Source: WLMZ01 sp038227995 (GTDB lineage Bacteria; Actinomycetota; Acidimicrobiia; Acidimicrobiales; Ilumatobacteraceae). Taken from it: 64,000 nucleotides of DNA. The notes beneath the pieces were generated by a model. It did not search any database. It was not told the origin of the DNA and saw only the letters and a program-made list of their open reading frames with translations. Shown here in pieces: positions 52,901-61,611 of this stretch; the first letter of the stretch is position 1; each line of letters begins with the position of its first letter. The DNA is taken from assembly GCA_038227995.1 (NCBI GenBank), contig JBBRPP010000009.1, forward strand, positions 96,456-160,455. The letters are read 5' to 3'. A program made the translations under genes and the position numbers.

Positions 52901-53398
52901 TCAGGACGCAGCCGTCGACGTGGCGCTCTTCGAGCCCGTGGTGCCCGACGCAACTGCCTTGCCCCCGTGTCCGCGAGCAGTTCCACCATGTCCACGATCT
53001 CCACGGCCGACTCCGCCGGTGTGGCTGTCGAGCACGGCCGCATTGCCGGCATCGATGACCACGTGATACTCGCCACCGGCCGTCGCCGTCACGTCCACGA
53101 CATACACGACGTTGCCCCCCACATCACGCAACGACACCGACTTCACAGTGCCCGGCACCTTCACCAGCGCCGCAGCCGACGCCGCATCACTCGTGATCTT
53201 CGCCGCCGCCTGCAACTGCGCATCCGTCGGCTTGGTTCCGGCCGTGGGCTCGGTGATCGTCACCGACGACGTCCACGTGGGCTTGTGACCGCCACCCGGG
53301 CCGTTGGTCGACGATGCTGCGTTGGCGACGCCGGCTGCGCCGAGCGTGATCGCAACGCCGGTGAGGCCGGCCAAAACAATTCGTTTGCTGGGAATCAT
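52901..53398 (-). CDS. Exported PepSY-like small protein
   Basis: 165 residues. Signal peptide IVLAGLTGVAITLGAAGVANA is followed by a mature domain with DAQLQAAAKITSDAASAAALVKVPGTVKSVSLRDVGGNVVYVVDVTATAGGEYHVVIDAG-type order. It is broken here as: helix AAAKITSDAASAAALVK, strand VKSVSLRDVGG, strand VVYVVDVTA, strand YHVVIDAGNAAVL. That is the PepSY pattern. The C-terminal 40 residues are Gly/His/Arg then Ser/Thr/Ala-rich (HGGTARGHGGKAV) and may bind metal or wall polymer. ATG 53398 has AAAGGA 6 nt upstream. Downstream of the drug exporter on the same strand. Confidence 0.7.
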   Translation of the reverse strand: MIPSKRIVLAGLTGVAITLGAAGVANAASSTNGPGGGHKPTWTSSVTITEPTAGTKPTDAQLQAAAKITSDAASAAALVKVPGTVKSVSLRDVGGNVVYVVDVTATAGGEYHVVIDAGNAAVLDSHTGGVGRGDRGHGGTARGHGGKAVASGTTGSKSATSTAAS

Positions 53399-53556
53399 TG
53401 GTGTCCTTTCTCGCGCGGCCACCCCAACTCGGCGTGGCCGCCGTGGCCTCCGGAACTCGGCGGATGCCGATGAGTGCCACGGGTCGAGTCAACGCTGCGG
53501 GCATGAGAGCAGCGCAAGACGACACTGAGAACCAGCGAAGAAGTGGCCGGCCGGAC

Positions 53557-55146
53557 TCAGGTGTGCGCGGGGCGGGACTGGGTGTCGGGCGGGATGTTGG
53601 GAACCAGTAGCGACAGCAGTGCACCGATCACGACGATGACGCACGCAAAGGTCACGGCCGCTCGTGCGGCGTCCACGATGCCGGACGAAACCGCTGACGC
53701 GACCTGCGGGTTGGCGCCGGCAGCGGGTGGCTTGCCCAGCCCGTTCGTGGCGCCGGCCAGGATCTGATCACGTTGCGCCGCAGTGAGGCCGCTGATCCGG
53801 TTCAAACCGACGCGGATCCGCTGTGCCGACCGCGACGTGAAGATCGCGCCGATGAGCGCGATGCCCAGCGCGGTGCCGACCTGGCGCACCATGCCCGACG
53901 CACCGCTGGCCGACCCGGCCTTCGCGGGAGGGATGTCACTCAGCACGACGTTCGTCAATTGGCTTGTCGCGAAACCGATGCCGATGCCATGTGCGATCAA
54001 CCCGGGCAGGAGGTTGAAGAACGTCGTGTCGGTCGCGAACGCGAAGGCGTAGAGGCCGATGCCGATCGCCTCGAGCGTCAGGCCGGCGGTGATGACGTAC
54101 TTGGGACCGAAGCGGCGGCTGAGCCCGCCACCGAGGCCACCGCCGAGGAAGACTGCGCCGCCGGCGGGCAGCATCCACGTGCCGGTGCGGACGGCGCTGA
54201 GGTGCAAGCCGGCCTGGAGGAAGATCGGGATGACGAAGAACGCGCCGAACTCGCCCATGGCCAACACCGTCGTGTTGATGAGTCCATAGCGGAAGCCGGG
54301 GTGGACGAGATCGTTGAAGTCGAACACGACGGCTCGATCGGCAGCGACGCGCCGACGTTCGATCACGACGAAGAACGACAGCGTGATCACCGCGAGGACG
54401 ATCGCCAGGGGGACCGGTGACAGACCACCGATCGAGATGCTGTCGATTGATTTCCACCATCCGTAGCGGCTGGCTTCGATGATGCCGAACACCAGGGCAA
54501 CGAGACCCACCGTGACGACGGCGACACCGAGCGGATCGACGCCCTTGGCCCTCTCGTCGCGAGATTCGCGTACGACGAGGAGGGCCGCGATGGCCGCAAG
54601 CGGTGCGATGACCACGTTGATCCGGAACGCCCAGCGCCACGAGTAGTCGGTCGTGAGGATGCCGCCGACCCACGGCCCGAGGGCGCCCGCGCCACCGGCC
54701 ACCGCACCCCACACGGCGAAGGCGCTGCCGCGCTCGCGGCCGATGAACGTGGCCGAGATGATCGACAGCGTCGCCGGCAACATCGCTGCGGCCCCGATGC
54801 CTTCCAGAACGGACTCGCCGATGAACAACTGCCATACGGAATGCGACAGCGACGCAACCAGCGATCCGAACGCGAACAGACACGCGCCGATGACGAACAT
54901 CCGTCGCCGACCGACGATGTCGCCCAATCGCCCGAAGCTGATGAGCAACGCGGCGAACACGAGCGAGTAGCCCGAGATCACCCACTGCAGCGCCGAGACG
55001 TCCGTGTGGAAGTCGCGCGTGATGGTCGGCACGGCGACGTTGAGGATCGTGTTGTCGAGCACGATGATGAACAGCGCGCTGGACAAGATGACGAGCGCGA
55101 ACCACCGTCTCGAATCGGCCGCCGGCGGCGCACCTGCAATCTCCAT
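53557..55146 (-). CDS. MFS exporter, DHA2 (EmrB/QacA) family
   Basis: 529 residues, 14 predicted helices. Motif D1-like LDNTILNVAVPTI in helix 1, motif A GRLGDIVGRRRMFV, and motif C-like GGAGALGPWVGGILTT. Drug:H+ antiporters of this type expel multiple lipophilic compounds. The last 60 residues include a loop SGLTAAQRDQILAGATNGLG before the final helix. ATG 55146 has GAGGAG 6 nt upstream. It lies 75 nt downstream of the response regulator gene on the same strand, so the regulator may control it (inference). Confidence 0.9.
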   Translation of the reverse strand: MEIAGAPPAADSRRWFALVILSSALFIIVLDNTILNVAVPTITRDFHTDVSALQWVISGYSLVFAALLISFGRLGDIVGRRRMFVIGACLFAFGSLVASLSHSVWQLFIGESVLEGIGAAAMLPATLSIISATFIGRERGSAFAVWGAVAGGAGALGPWVGGILTTDYSWRWAFRINVVIAPLAAIAALLVVRESRDERAKGVDPLGVAVVTVGLVALVFGIIEASRYGWWKSIDSISIGGLSPVPLAIVLAVITLSFFVVIERRRVAADRAVVFDFNDLVHPGFRYGLINTTVLAMGEFGAFFVIPIFLQAGLHLSAVRTGTWMLPAGGAVFLGGGLGGGLSRRFGPKYVITAGLTLEAIGIGLYAFAFATDTTFFNLLPGLIAHGIGIGFATSQLTNVVLSDIPPAKAGSASGASGMVRQVGTALGIALIGAIFTSRSAQRIRVGLNRISGLTAAQRDQILAGATNGLGKPPAAGANPQVASAVSSGIVDAARAAVTFACVIVVIGALLSLLVPNIPPDTQSRPAHT

Positions 55147-55221
55147 CACCACTCCTCGATCTCGGCCGCATTCCGTCAGCCGGATACCCAGCATGACCCG
55201 TCGAACCGATGGGTGCGCGGT

Positions 55222-55908
55222 TCAGCCGTCGCGAAGAACGTATCCGACCCCCCGAATGGTCTGGATGAGGCGTGGCTGCTCACAGATTTCGGTCTTGCGC
55301 CGGAGGTAGCCGATGTAGACCTCCAACGAATTGGAGTTGGCACCGAAGTCGTAACCCCACACCTGTTCGAAGATGATCTCTCGCGTCAGAACCTGGCGCG
55401 GATGACGCATGAACAGTTCGAGCAGCGCGAACTCGGTGCGGGTCAGCTGCACCGGCTCGCCGGCCACCGTCACCTCGTGAGCGGTTGCGTCGAGGCGCAC
55501 CCCGCCGAACGACAGCAACGTCGCCGTCTCGAGCGACGCAACAGCGGGGGTCTGACGTCGCAGAAGCGCGCGGAGTCGGGCAAACAACTCTTCCAGCGCG
55601 AACGGCTTGATCAGGTAGTCGTCTGCTCCCGCATCCAGCCCGGCCACACGATCGGCGATGCCCGACCGCGCCGTGAGCATCAACACGGGCACGTCGTCAC
55701 CCTTGGCGCGGATCATCCGGCACGTCTCCAGGCCATCGAGACCGGGCATGCCCACATCGAGGACGATGACATCGGTGGTCTGTGAGGCGAGATAGCCGAG
55801 TGCATCGCCACCGGAGGCAGCGAGCTCGACGTCGTAACCCTCGGATCGCAGCGCACGAGACAGCGCGTCTCGCACTGATTTGTCGTCGTCGACGATCAGG
55901 GCATCCAT
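55222..55908 (-). CDS. OmpR-family response regulator (orphan)
   Basis: 228 residues. Receiver: VDDDK acidic pocket, phospho-acceptor D51 in VIVLDVGMPGLDG, T in LMLTARSG, and K in YLIKPF. The winged-helix output domain is TRTEFALLELFMRHPRQVLTREIIFEQVWGYDFG with IRGVGYVLRDG at the end. It is similar in build to MprA/TcrA-type regulators. No histidine kinase gene is adjacent on either side. CGGAGACC lies before the ATG. Confidence 0.93.
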   Translation of the reverse strand: MDALIVDDDKSVRDALSRALRSEGYDVELAASGGDALGYLASQTTDVIVLDVGMPGLDGLETCRMIRAKGDDVPVLMLTARSGIADRVAGLDAGADDYLIKPFALEELFARLRALLRRQTPAVASLETATLLSFGGVRLDATAHEVTVAGEPVQLTRTEFALLELFMRHPRQVLTREIIFEQVWGYDFGANSNSLEVYIGYLRRKTEICEQPRLIQTIRGVGYVLRDG

Positions 55909-56015
55909 GGTGGTCTCCGTTCGCGGTCCTGTGGTGCCCTGAGTGTGACGACGCGACCCCGGGAACTCCCGGGGAGGATCCTGAGCTTCTGCTGAGACTT
56001 GCCGTCAGCCGAGGA

Positions 56016-56618
56016 CTACGACGTCATCCCGTGCAGGCCGACGAGTCCGCGGGCAAGCTCGATCTCGCCCATGTGCCGAAGTCCGTGCTGGTAGATCCAG
56101 CACTCCGTCGCATCGAGCAACGTGATGCCCTGCGGCCCTGCGACGCGGGCACTGTACGTGTTCGCGATGTAGTGCGGGAACGGTCGCGTCACGAGCACCC
56201 TTGTGAGCTCGGCCGGATCGAGCGCCTGCAACCACGCTTCGGTCCGCGACAACACGGCACGCATGTACTGCTTGAACGCTTCGTAGTCGCCGATGCGCTG
56301 ATGCACCATCTCCTCGACCGTCTTGTGCTTCCCGTGGTCGTTGATGGTCATCTGCACCCGCGCTTGCCAGTCGTCGTTCCAGATCGGCGGCGTCCCGGTC
56401 ATCAACATGAACGATGCATCCATCATGTTGATGATGTGGAACAGGCAGAAGGCGATCGGCACCACGCCCTCGCGTTCGAAGTGGTTGACGTGGTCGATCG
56501 TCATCGTCTCGACCGCTTCTTCGTAGAGCGAGGCGAGCGCCTTCATTCGCCGCTGCAGCGAATCGAGGACGAGGTCGGTGGTGGCAGGCTCAGCATGTGT
56601 CTCGGTCGACATCGTCAT
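56016..56618 (-). CDS. DinB-superfamily protein (thiol-dependent enzyme type)
   Basis: 200-residue four-helix protein. The metal-binding His pattern of DinB/YfiT proteins is suggested by DHVNHFEREG in helix 2 and ECWIYQHGLRHMGEIELARGLVGLHG in the last helix; the HxxxxH spacing is visible in the latter. Many actinobacterial members are mycothiol-dependent S-transferases. ATG 56618 overlaps the sulfatase stop (ATGA), so it is co-translated with that enzyme. The closest alternative is a DUF664-like protein of the same superfamily. Confidence 0.72.
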   Translation of the reverse strand: MTMSTETHAEPATTDLVLDSLQRRMKALASLYEEAVETMTIDHVNHFEREGVVPIAFCLFHIINMMDASFMLMTGTPPIWNDDWQARVQMTINDHGKHKTVEEMVHQRIGDYEAFKQYMRAVLSRTEAWLQALDPAELTRVLVTRPFPHYIANTYSARVAGPQGITLLDATECWIYQHGLRHMGEIELARGLVGLHGMTS

Positions 56619-58870
56619 TCCCTCGCGAATTCGGTGCGGGCGATCGCGTCGATGTCGGCACGGTCGCGTCTGGTGTGGATCTCGAAACTGACTCGCTCGA
56701 TGGCGCCGGTGAACGGGAACGGACCCTCGTAGTCGTCGACGACGGGTGACAGGGCATCCCGCCCGATGTCGAGCCCGGTCGAGCCGAGCATGCGCACGAT
56801 GCGCGGGATCACAGCGCTGGCCAGTTCGGCACCATCCGCCCCGATGGCGACGATGCCGCGCTTGCCGTCGCGGCGAAAGTCGACGGTGAGCGTGTGCGGT
56901 CCGGGCGCGAGCGTCAGCGGTGCGGACGCTCGTTGGTGGGTACCGAGCGCGTTGTAATCGAAGTGCAGGACGCCGTCCTTGATGAAGAAGCTGTGACCGA
57001 GGTTGTGACTGCCACGGGCGTAGATCACGCCCTCCGTCGTGTCGGCCACGGCGACGATGTCGGCGGTCAAGGTCCACTCACGGCCACCGAGCGATGGCGA
57101 TGCGTCGGAGGGGATGTGCGAGATCGGCGCGAGGTAGTCGTAGCGACCACGGGCGTGCGGGCTCCCGGGACGCGGCGCGCCACCGAACAGTTCGATGGTC
57201 CGGTCATCCAGCGGCAGCACACCCATCTCTCCCGCCTGCGTCCACCATGTGTCGATCATCTCGCGCAGCTTCACCGGCATTTCTGCAGCCAGGTCGTGGG
57301 TCTCGGAGAAGTCCTCGTCGAGATGGAACAGCTCCCACTCGTCGTCGTCGTACGCGTGCCCGGCGTCGTGATAGGTCGTCGCCTTCCAGCCGTCGACCCA
57401 GATGCCGCGGTGGCCCATCTGCTCGAAGTACTGAACCGAACGCGGCGCCGCCGCAGACGCGTCGTCGAAGGTCGCCGCGATCGACCGACCGTGCAACGGG
57501 ATCTGCGGATGTCCGCCGAACTGTTCCGGCACCGGCGCGTCCGTGATGTCGAGCACCGTTGCTGCGATGTCGACTGCGTGACAGAACTGGGTACGAATCG
57601 CGCCGTGATCGGTGATGCGGTCCGGCCAGTGGATCACCAGCGGGTCGCGCACCCCACCGCCGTAGGTGTTCTGCTTGTACCAACGAAGCGGCGAGTTGCC
57701 GGCTTGCGCCCAACCCCACGGATAGTTGCTGTGCGAGTGCGGGCCACCGATGTCGTCGAGCCGGTGCTCGGCGAGCTCGTCGATGTTCTCGAACATCGCG
57801 TTGAAGAAGCTGAACTCGTCCATCACCCCGAACGGACCGCCCTCGCGGCTGGCACCGTTGTCGGACAGCACCATCAGCAGCGTGTTGTCGAGCTGATCGT
57901 GTTGCTCGAGGAACGCGACGAGCCGGCCGATCTGATCGTCGGTGTGTTCGAGCATCGCCGCGAACGCTTCCTGCAGCCGGCACGAGAACGCCTTCTGGTT
58001 CGCGGTCAGGGTGTCCCACGGCGGGACGCCGGGGTTGCGCGGTGCAGGCGTGGTGCCTGGCGGGACGATGCCAAGCTCGAGTTGGCGCTGGAACCAGCGC
58101 TCACGCATGACGTCGTAGCCCTCGTCGAATGCGCCGCGCCACCGTTGGCGGTAGGCCTCGGGCGATTGGTGCGGCGCATGCATCGCGCCGAACGCGAGGT
58201 AGAGGAAGAACGGTCGATCGGGACGGACCGAGACGAGGTCGCGGATCCATCCGGTCGAGGTGTCGATCAGGTCCTCGCTGACGTGGTATCCGTCTTCAGG
58301 GCGACCGGGCGGATCGATGTGGTGGTTGTCGTGGGTGAGTTCGGGATGGAACTGATCCGTTTCTCCCTGCAGGAATCCGTAGAACCGATCGAAACCCTTC
58401 TGCAGCGGCCAGTTGTGATGTGGGCCGGCGGCCGACGTTTCTTCCATCGGCGCCAGGTGCCACTTGCCGGCGGCGAACGTCGCGTATCCGTGGTCGCGCA
58501 ACAGTTCGGCGATCGTCGCCGCGCGGGGCGTGATGCCACCGCGCATGTGCGGATAGCCCGTGTTCCAGTTCGAGACGGCACGCATGCCGACCGCGTGGTG
58601 GTTGCGTCCGGTCATCAGACAGGCACGTGTCGGCGAACACAGTGCCGTGGTGTGGAAGCCGGTGTAGCGCAATCCGCCCGCGGCGAGCTTGTCGATGTTG
58701 GGCGTCTTCAACGTCGAGCCATAGCAATCGAAGTGGGCGAAGCCGGTGTCGTCGAGCACGATCATCACGACGTTCGGACCGCCCAGCCCGGCCGGCAACG
58801 GCGGCCACGCCGGCACCGAGTCGTGATGCGTCCGTCCGATCCGACCCGTGAAACCCGCCTCACTCGTCAC
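56615..58870 (-). CDS. Type I arylsulfatase with C-terminal beta domain
   Basis: 751-residue sulfate-ester hydrolase. Metal residues in VVMIVLDDTGFAHFDCYG; formylglycine site C78-S-P-T-R in HTTALCSPTRACLMTGRN; KWHLAP; FGAMHAPHQSP; VLSDNGASREGG with the late Asp-Asn. The last about 180 residues (from SLGGREWTLTADIVAV) form a beta-sandwich seen in large arylsulfatases. No signal peptide, so it is cytoplasmic. GTG 58870 is preferred: AGGGGA lies 6 nt upstream, and the further open frame would need TTG at 58906. It is the first gene of the leftward operon. The maturation enzyme (formylglycine-generating enzyme) is not in this window. Confidence 0.92.
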   Translation of the reverse strand: MTSEAGFTGRIGRTHHDSVPAWPPLPAGLGGPNVVMIVLDDTGFAHFDCYGSTLKTPNIDKLAAGGLRYTGFHTTALCSPTRACLMTGRNHHAVGMRAVSNWNTGYPHMRGGITPRAATIAELLRDHGYATFAAGKWHLAPMEETSAAGPHHNWPLQKGFDRFYGFLQGETDQFHPELTHDNHHIDPPGRPEDGYHVSEDLIDTSTGWIRDLVSVRPDRPFFLYLAFGAMHAPHQSPEAYRQRWRGAFDEGYDVMRERWFQRQLELGIVPPGTTPAPRNPGVPPWDTLTANQKAFSCRLQEAFAAMLEHTDDQIGRLVAFLEQHDQLDNTLLMVLSDNGASREGGPFGVMDEFSFFNAMFENIDELAEHRLDDIGGPHSHSNYPWGWAQAGNSPLRWYKQNTYGGGVRDPLVIHWPDRITDHGAIRTQFCHAVDIAATVLDITDAPVPEQFGGHPQIPLHGRSIAATFDDASAAAPRSVQYFEQMGHRGIWVDGWKATTYHDAGHAYDDDEWELFHLDEDFSETHDLAAEMPVKLREMIDTWWTQAGEMGVLPLDDRTIELFGGAPRPGSPHARGRYDYLAPISHIPSDASPSLGGREWTLTADIVAVADTTEGVIYARGSHNLGHSFFIKDGVLHFDYNALGTHQRASAPLTLAPGPHTLTVDFRRDGKRGIVAIGADGAELASAVIPRIVRMLGSTGLDIGRDALSPVVDDYEGPFPFTGAIERVSFEIHTRRDRADIDAIARTEFARE

Positions 58871-58905
58871 GTGTTTCCCCTCGCAGACGTCGCAGAACGA
58901 CGACA

Positions 58906-58944
58906 ACCCTAAGACTTGTCAGAGTGACTGTCAATTGTTATGGT
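58906..58944. promoter_or_regulatory. Face-to-face divergent promoters with shared dyad
   Basis: Rightward: TTGTCA (58916-58921), 17 nt, TATGGT (58939-58944), then 6 nt to GTG 58951, a leaderless start. Leftward: TTGACA (58934-58929), 17 nt, TAGGGT (58911-58906), 35 nt before GTG 58870. The two -35 boxes are embedded in GTCA-GAG-TGAC-T-GTCA (58918-58933), a dyad that one repressor could use to silence both operons. The TetR gene at 60533 is the likely source. Confidence 0.6.
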
Positions 58945-58950
58945 GGCGCT

Positions 58951-59709
58951 GTGCACACGGAGCCGGGGGTTCCCGACCAGCCCGATCACCTCGAGCCGAA
59001 CCACGTCGATTCAGTCGACTTCCACTTCGACGTCATGTGCCCTTGGGCCTATCAGACGTCGCTGTGGATCCGAGAAGTCAGAGCGCAGTTGGGCATCACG
59101 ATCAACTGGCGCTTCTTCAGTCTGGAAGAGGTCAACCGGGTCGAGGGCAAGAAGCACCCGTGGGAACGGCCGTGGTCGTACGGGTGGTCGATGATGCGCA
59201 TCGGCGCGCTGTTGCGCCGCACCGACATGGCGTTGCTCGACGCGTGGTACGCACGAGCCGGTCGGGCCCTGCACGTCGACGGCCACAAACCGCATGATCC
59301 CGCAGTCGCCCGCCATCTCCTCGCCGAGCTGGGCCTCGACCCAGCTCTCGTCGACGAAGCGATCGCCGACCCGACCACCCACGACGAGGTGCGCGCCGAA
59401 CACCAGCGCGTGCTCGATGCAGGCGGCTACGGCGTCCCGACGCTGTTCTTCGGCGACGGTCAGTGCCTGTTCGGACCGGTCCTGCTCGACCCGCCGGTGG
59501 GCGACGCGGCGGTGCGGTTGTGGCGCTCCGTCACCGCCTGGCTCGAGTTCCCGAATCTCTACGAGTTGCAGCGTCCCAAGACCGCGGTCGATCACGCTGC
59601 GATCGTGCGGACCTTCCAGCCCTACGTCGAGGCCCGCGATTGGGTCAGTATCAACCGGGGCAAGGTGGTGCCCATCGTCGCGCCGCCTGAAAGCGAGGAT
59701 TCCCGATGA
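58951..59709 (+). CDS. DsbA-fold mycothiol-linked oxidoreductase (Rv2466c-like)
   Basis: 252 residues. The thioredoxin/DsbA active site is VMCPWAYQTSLWI. The family member Rv2466c, a mycothiol-dependent reductase, has CPWC there, so the second cysteine is lost and a monothiol mechanism is expected. Shared family features: GYGVPTLFFGDG with the cis-Pro, CLFGPVLLDPP, GDAAVRLWRSV and FPNLYELQRPKT. GTG 58951 fits the promoter as a leaderless start; an upstream GTG at 58924 lies within the promoter. First of a five-gene run joined by 1-4-nt overlaps. Likely a transferase or reductase using mycothiol. Confidence 0.8.
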   Translation: MHTEPGVPDQPDHLEPNHVDSVDFHFDVMCPWAYQTSLWIREVRAQLGITINWRFFSLEEVNRVEGKKHPWERPWSYGWSMMRIGALLRRTDMALLDAWYARAGRALHVDGHKPHDPAVARHLLAELGLDPALVDEAIADPTTHDEVRAEHQRVLDAGGYGVPTLFFGDGQCLFGPVLLDPPVGDAAVRLWRSVTAWLEFPNLYELQRPKTAVDHAAIVRTFQPYVEARDWVSINRGKVVPIVAPPESEDSR

Positions 59710-60536
59710 CCGAAACGGCGTCTCCAGAGAACGAGAAGGACCGCATCGTCTCGCTGCTGCGCGACGAATGGGACGAGCTGTCGCAGTTGCTCGCCACGCT
59801 CACCGCCGACGAATGGTCGGCAGCCGCGCTGCCCGGCTGGGATGTGCACGACACGGTCGCCCACATCGTCGGCACCGAGCGCTCGTTGGCCGGCCACGAG
59901 CGGCCCGACATCCCGGTCGACGCGGATCAGCGCGCGCACATCCGCAACGACATGGGCAAGAACAACGAGGCATGGATCGAGCACTACCGGTCCCGCACCG
60001 ACGCCGAACTCCTCGCCGACTTCCGCGACATCACCGCGAAACGCCTCGCCACGCTGGATGCGATGACCGGCGAGCAGTTCAACGCTCCGTCGTGGACCCC
60101 GGCCGGCCAGGCCACGCACGCACGGTTCATGCGCATCCGCGCATTCGACAGTTGGATGCACGAGCAGGACATCCGGTCCGCCGTCGGCAAACCCGGGCAC
60201 GACGGCGGTCCGGTCGCGGCCGAGTCGCTGGACGAGGTCGTGGTCGCGCTCGGCTACATCGTCGGCAAGCGCGGCGGGGCCGCCGACGGCAGCTCGGTCT
60301 CGTTCCACCTCACCGGGCCACTCGCCCGCGAGCTGCACGTGTTGGTCGACGGCCGGGCGCAGGTCGTCGATTCCCTGACGTCGCCGGCGACCGTGACGAT
60401 CACGATGCCCGGCACGCTCTTCATGCGGCTGGCCGGCGGCCGCGTCGATCCGCTCGCCATGATCGGACAGATCACGTTCGCGGGCGATGTCGAGTTCGGC
60501 CATCGCGTCGCCACCAACCTGGCGTACACGATATGA
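59706..60536 (+). CDS. Mycothiol-dependent maleylpyruvate isomerase-like protein
   Basis: 276 residues. The N-terminal DinB-like four-helix domain has LTADEWSAAALPGWDVHDTVAHIVGTE (metal His near the end of helix 2), KNNEAWIEHYRSRTDAELLADF and RIRAFDSWMHEQDIRSAVG (two more His). It matches the MDMPI N-terminal family used by actinobacteria for mycothiol-dependent isomerisation or S-transfer. The C-terminal 90 residues form an SCP2-like beta domain (SVSFHLTGPLARELHVLVDG). ATGA overlaps on both sides with the DsbA-fold gene and the TetR gene. Confidence 0.85.
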   Translation: MTETASPENEKDRIVSLLRDEWDELSQLLATLTADEWSAAALPGWDVHDTVAHIVGTERSLAGHERPDIPVDADQRAHIRNDMGKNNEAWIEHYRSRTDAELLADFRDITAKRLATLDAMTGEQFNAPSWTPAGQATHARFMRIRAFDSWMHEQDIRSAVGKPGHDGGPVAAESLDEVVVALGYIVGKRGGAADGSSVSFHLTGPLARELHVLVDGRAQVVDSLTSPATVTITMPGTLFMRLAGGRVDPLAMIGQITFAGDVEFGHRVATNLAYTI

Positions 60537-61192
60537 CCACACCGAGCTCGACGGCCGACGTGGCGCCGGCAGTGATTGCCCGGGCAACCGAGGACGGACG
60601 TCGTGCGCGTCGCGATCGCAACCGTGACGCGGTCGTCGATGCGATGCTCGAGCTCTACATCGAGGGCAACTACGTCCCATCGTCGGACGAGATCGCGGTC
60701 CGTGCCGGTCTCTCCCCGCGCTCGTTGTTCCGCTACTTCGACGATCTCGACGATTTGGTCCGCGCTGCCATCAGCCGCCAACACAGTCGAGTCCGCCCGG
60801 CCATCGACATCGACATCGCCGGCGACGCGCCGTTGGCCGATCGGGTCGCCGCGCTCATCCGTCAACGACTGGGGTTGTTCGACGCGATTTCATCCGTCGG
60901 TGTCGTGTCGCGTCTGCGCGAACCGTTCCAGCCGTTGATCGCTGCCGAGCTCATGCGCGGCCGACGTTTCCTGCGCCACCAGATCGAGCGACTCTTCGCC
61001 GCCGAGTTGACGGCCGCTGGTGCGCAACGCGGCGCACGGATGCTCGCCGCCGCCGATGTGCTGTGCTCGTTCGAGTCGTGGCAATTGCTGCGCAACGACC
61101 AGCAACTGAGTCGCGACGACGCCGCGGCGACGCTCAACGACGGGGTCATGGCCGTGATGCAGGTGACCCGCGAGGGCGAGCCACAGCGATGA
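60533..61192 (+). CDS. TetR-family transcriptional regulator
   Basis: 219 residues. The HTH is at about 25-70: RRDRNRDAVVDAMLELYIEGNYVPSSDEIAVRAGLSPRSLFRYFDDLDDLV-type order, with the recognition helix in SPRSLFRYF. The C-terminal ligand-binding helices are divergent, as usual (AALIRQRLGLFDAISSVGVVSRLREPF). Embedded in the operon (ATGA overlaps at both ends), so it probably represses the divergent promoters at 58906-58944 and is relieved by a pathway compound (inference). Confidence 0.88.
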   Translation: MTTPSSTADVAPAVIARATEDGRRARRDRNRDAVVDAMLELYIEGNYVPSSDEIAVRAGLSPRSLFRYFDDLDDLVRAAISRQHSRVRPAIDIDIAGDAPLADRVAALIRQRLGLFDAISSVGVVSRLREPFQPLIAAELMRGRRFLRHQIERLFAAELTAAGAQRGARMLAAADVLCSFESWQLLRNDQQLSRDDAAATLNDGVMAVMQVTREGEPQR

Positions 61193-61611
61193 CACTCGGC
61201 TCGGTCCGGCACGAGATCCGCATCAACCGGCCCGCCGCCGACGTGTGGGCGTTGGCCGGCGACCCGAGCCGACTGCACGATTGGTTCCCCGGTGTGGTCT
61301 CGTGCACGGTCGACGGCAACCAACGCGTGATCGTCCTTGGCTCGGGAATGTCGATGCCCGAGGAGATCCTCGTCAACGACTCCATCCAGCGCCGCTTCCA
61401 ATACCGGATCACCACCCCGATCTTCCGCTACCACCGCGGCATGATCGACGTGATCGACCTCGGCGACCAGACCTGTCTCGTCGTCTATTCCACCGAGGCC
61501 GATCCGCGTACCATGGCGCTCACGATCGCTGGCGGATGCGCGGGCGCACTCGACGAGTTGAAGCGGCAGATGGAACAACCGGCGCAGTCGACCGAGAACG
61601 GAGCCAGCTGA
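61189..61611 (+). CDS. SRPBCC-family (polyketide cyclase/START-like) protein
   Basis: 140 residues with the helix-grip pattern: SVRHEIRINRPAADVWALAGDPSRLHDWFPGV, RVIVLGSGMSMPEEIL, FQYRITTPIFRYHRGMIDV, CLVVYSTEADP and a long C-terminal helix (CAGALDELKRQMEQ). Such proteins bind or cyclise hydrophobic compounds; no catalytic residue is clear. It shares ATGA with the TetR gene and TGATG with the sulfatase gene, placing it firmly in the pathway. Confidence 0.85.
   Translation: MTLGSVRHEIRINRPAADVWALAGDPSRLHDWFPGVVSCTVDGNQRVIVLGSGMSMPEEILVNDSIQRRFQYRITTPIFRYHRGMIDVIDLGDQTCLVVYSTEADPRTMALTIAGGCAGALDELKRQMEQPAQSTENGAS

Noticed and set aside
55147..55194. Longer start for the DHA2 exporter (55194)
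   Set aside because: The extra 16 residues are polar and unlike exporter N-termini; the ATG at 55146 has GAGGAG upstream.
58871..58906. TTG at 58906 as sulfatase start
   Set aside because: It lies on the predicted leftward -10 box and has no ribosome site; GTG 58870 has AGGGGA at good distance.
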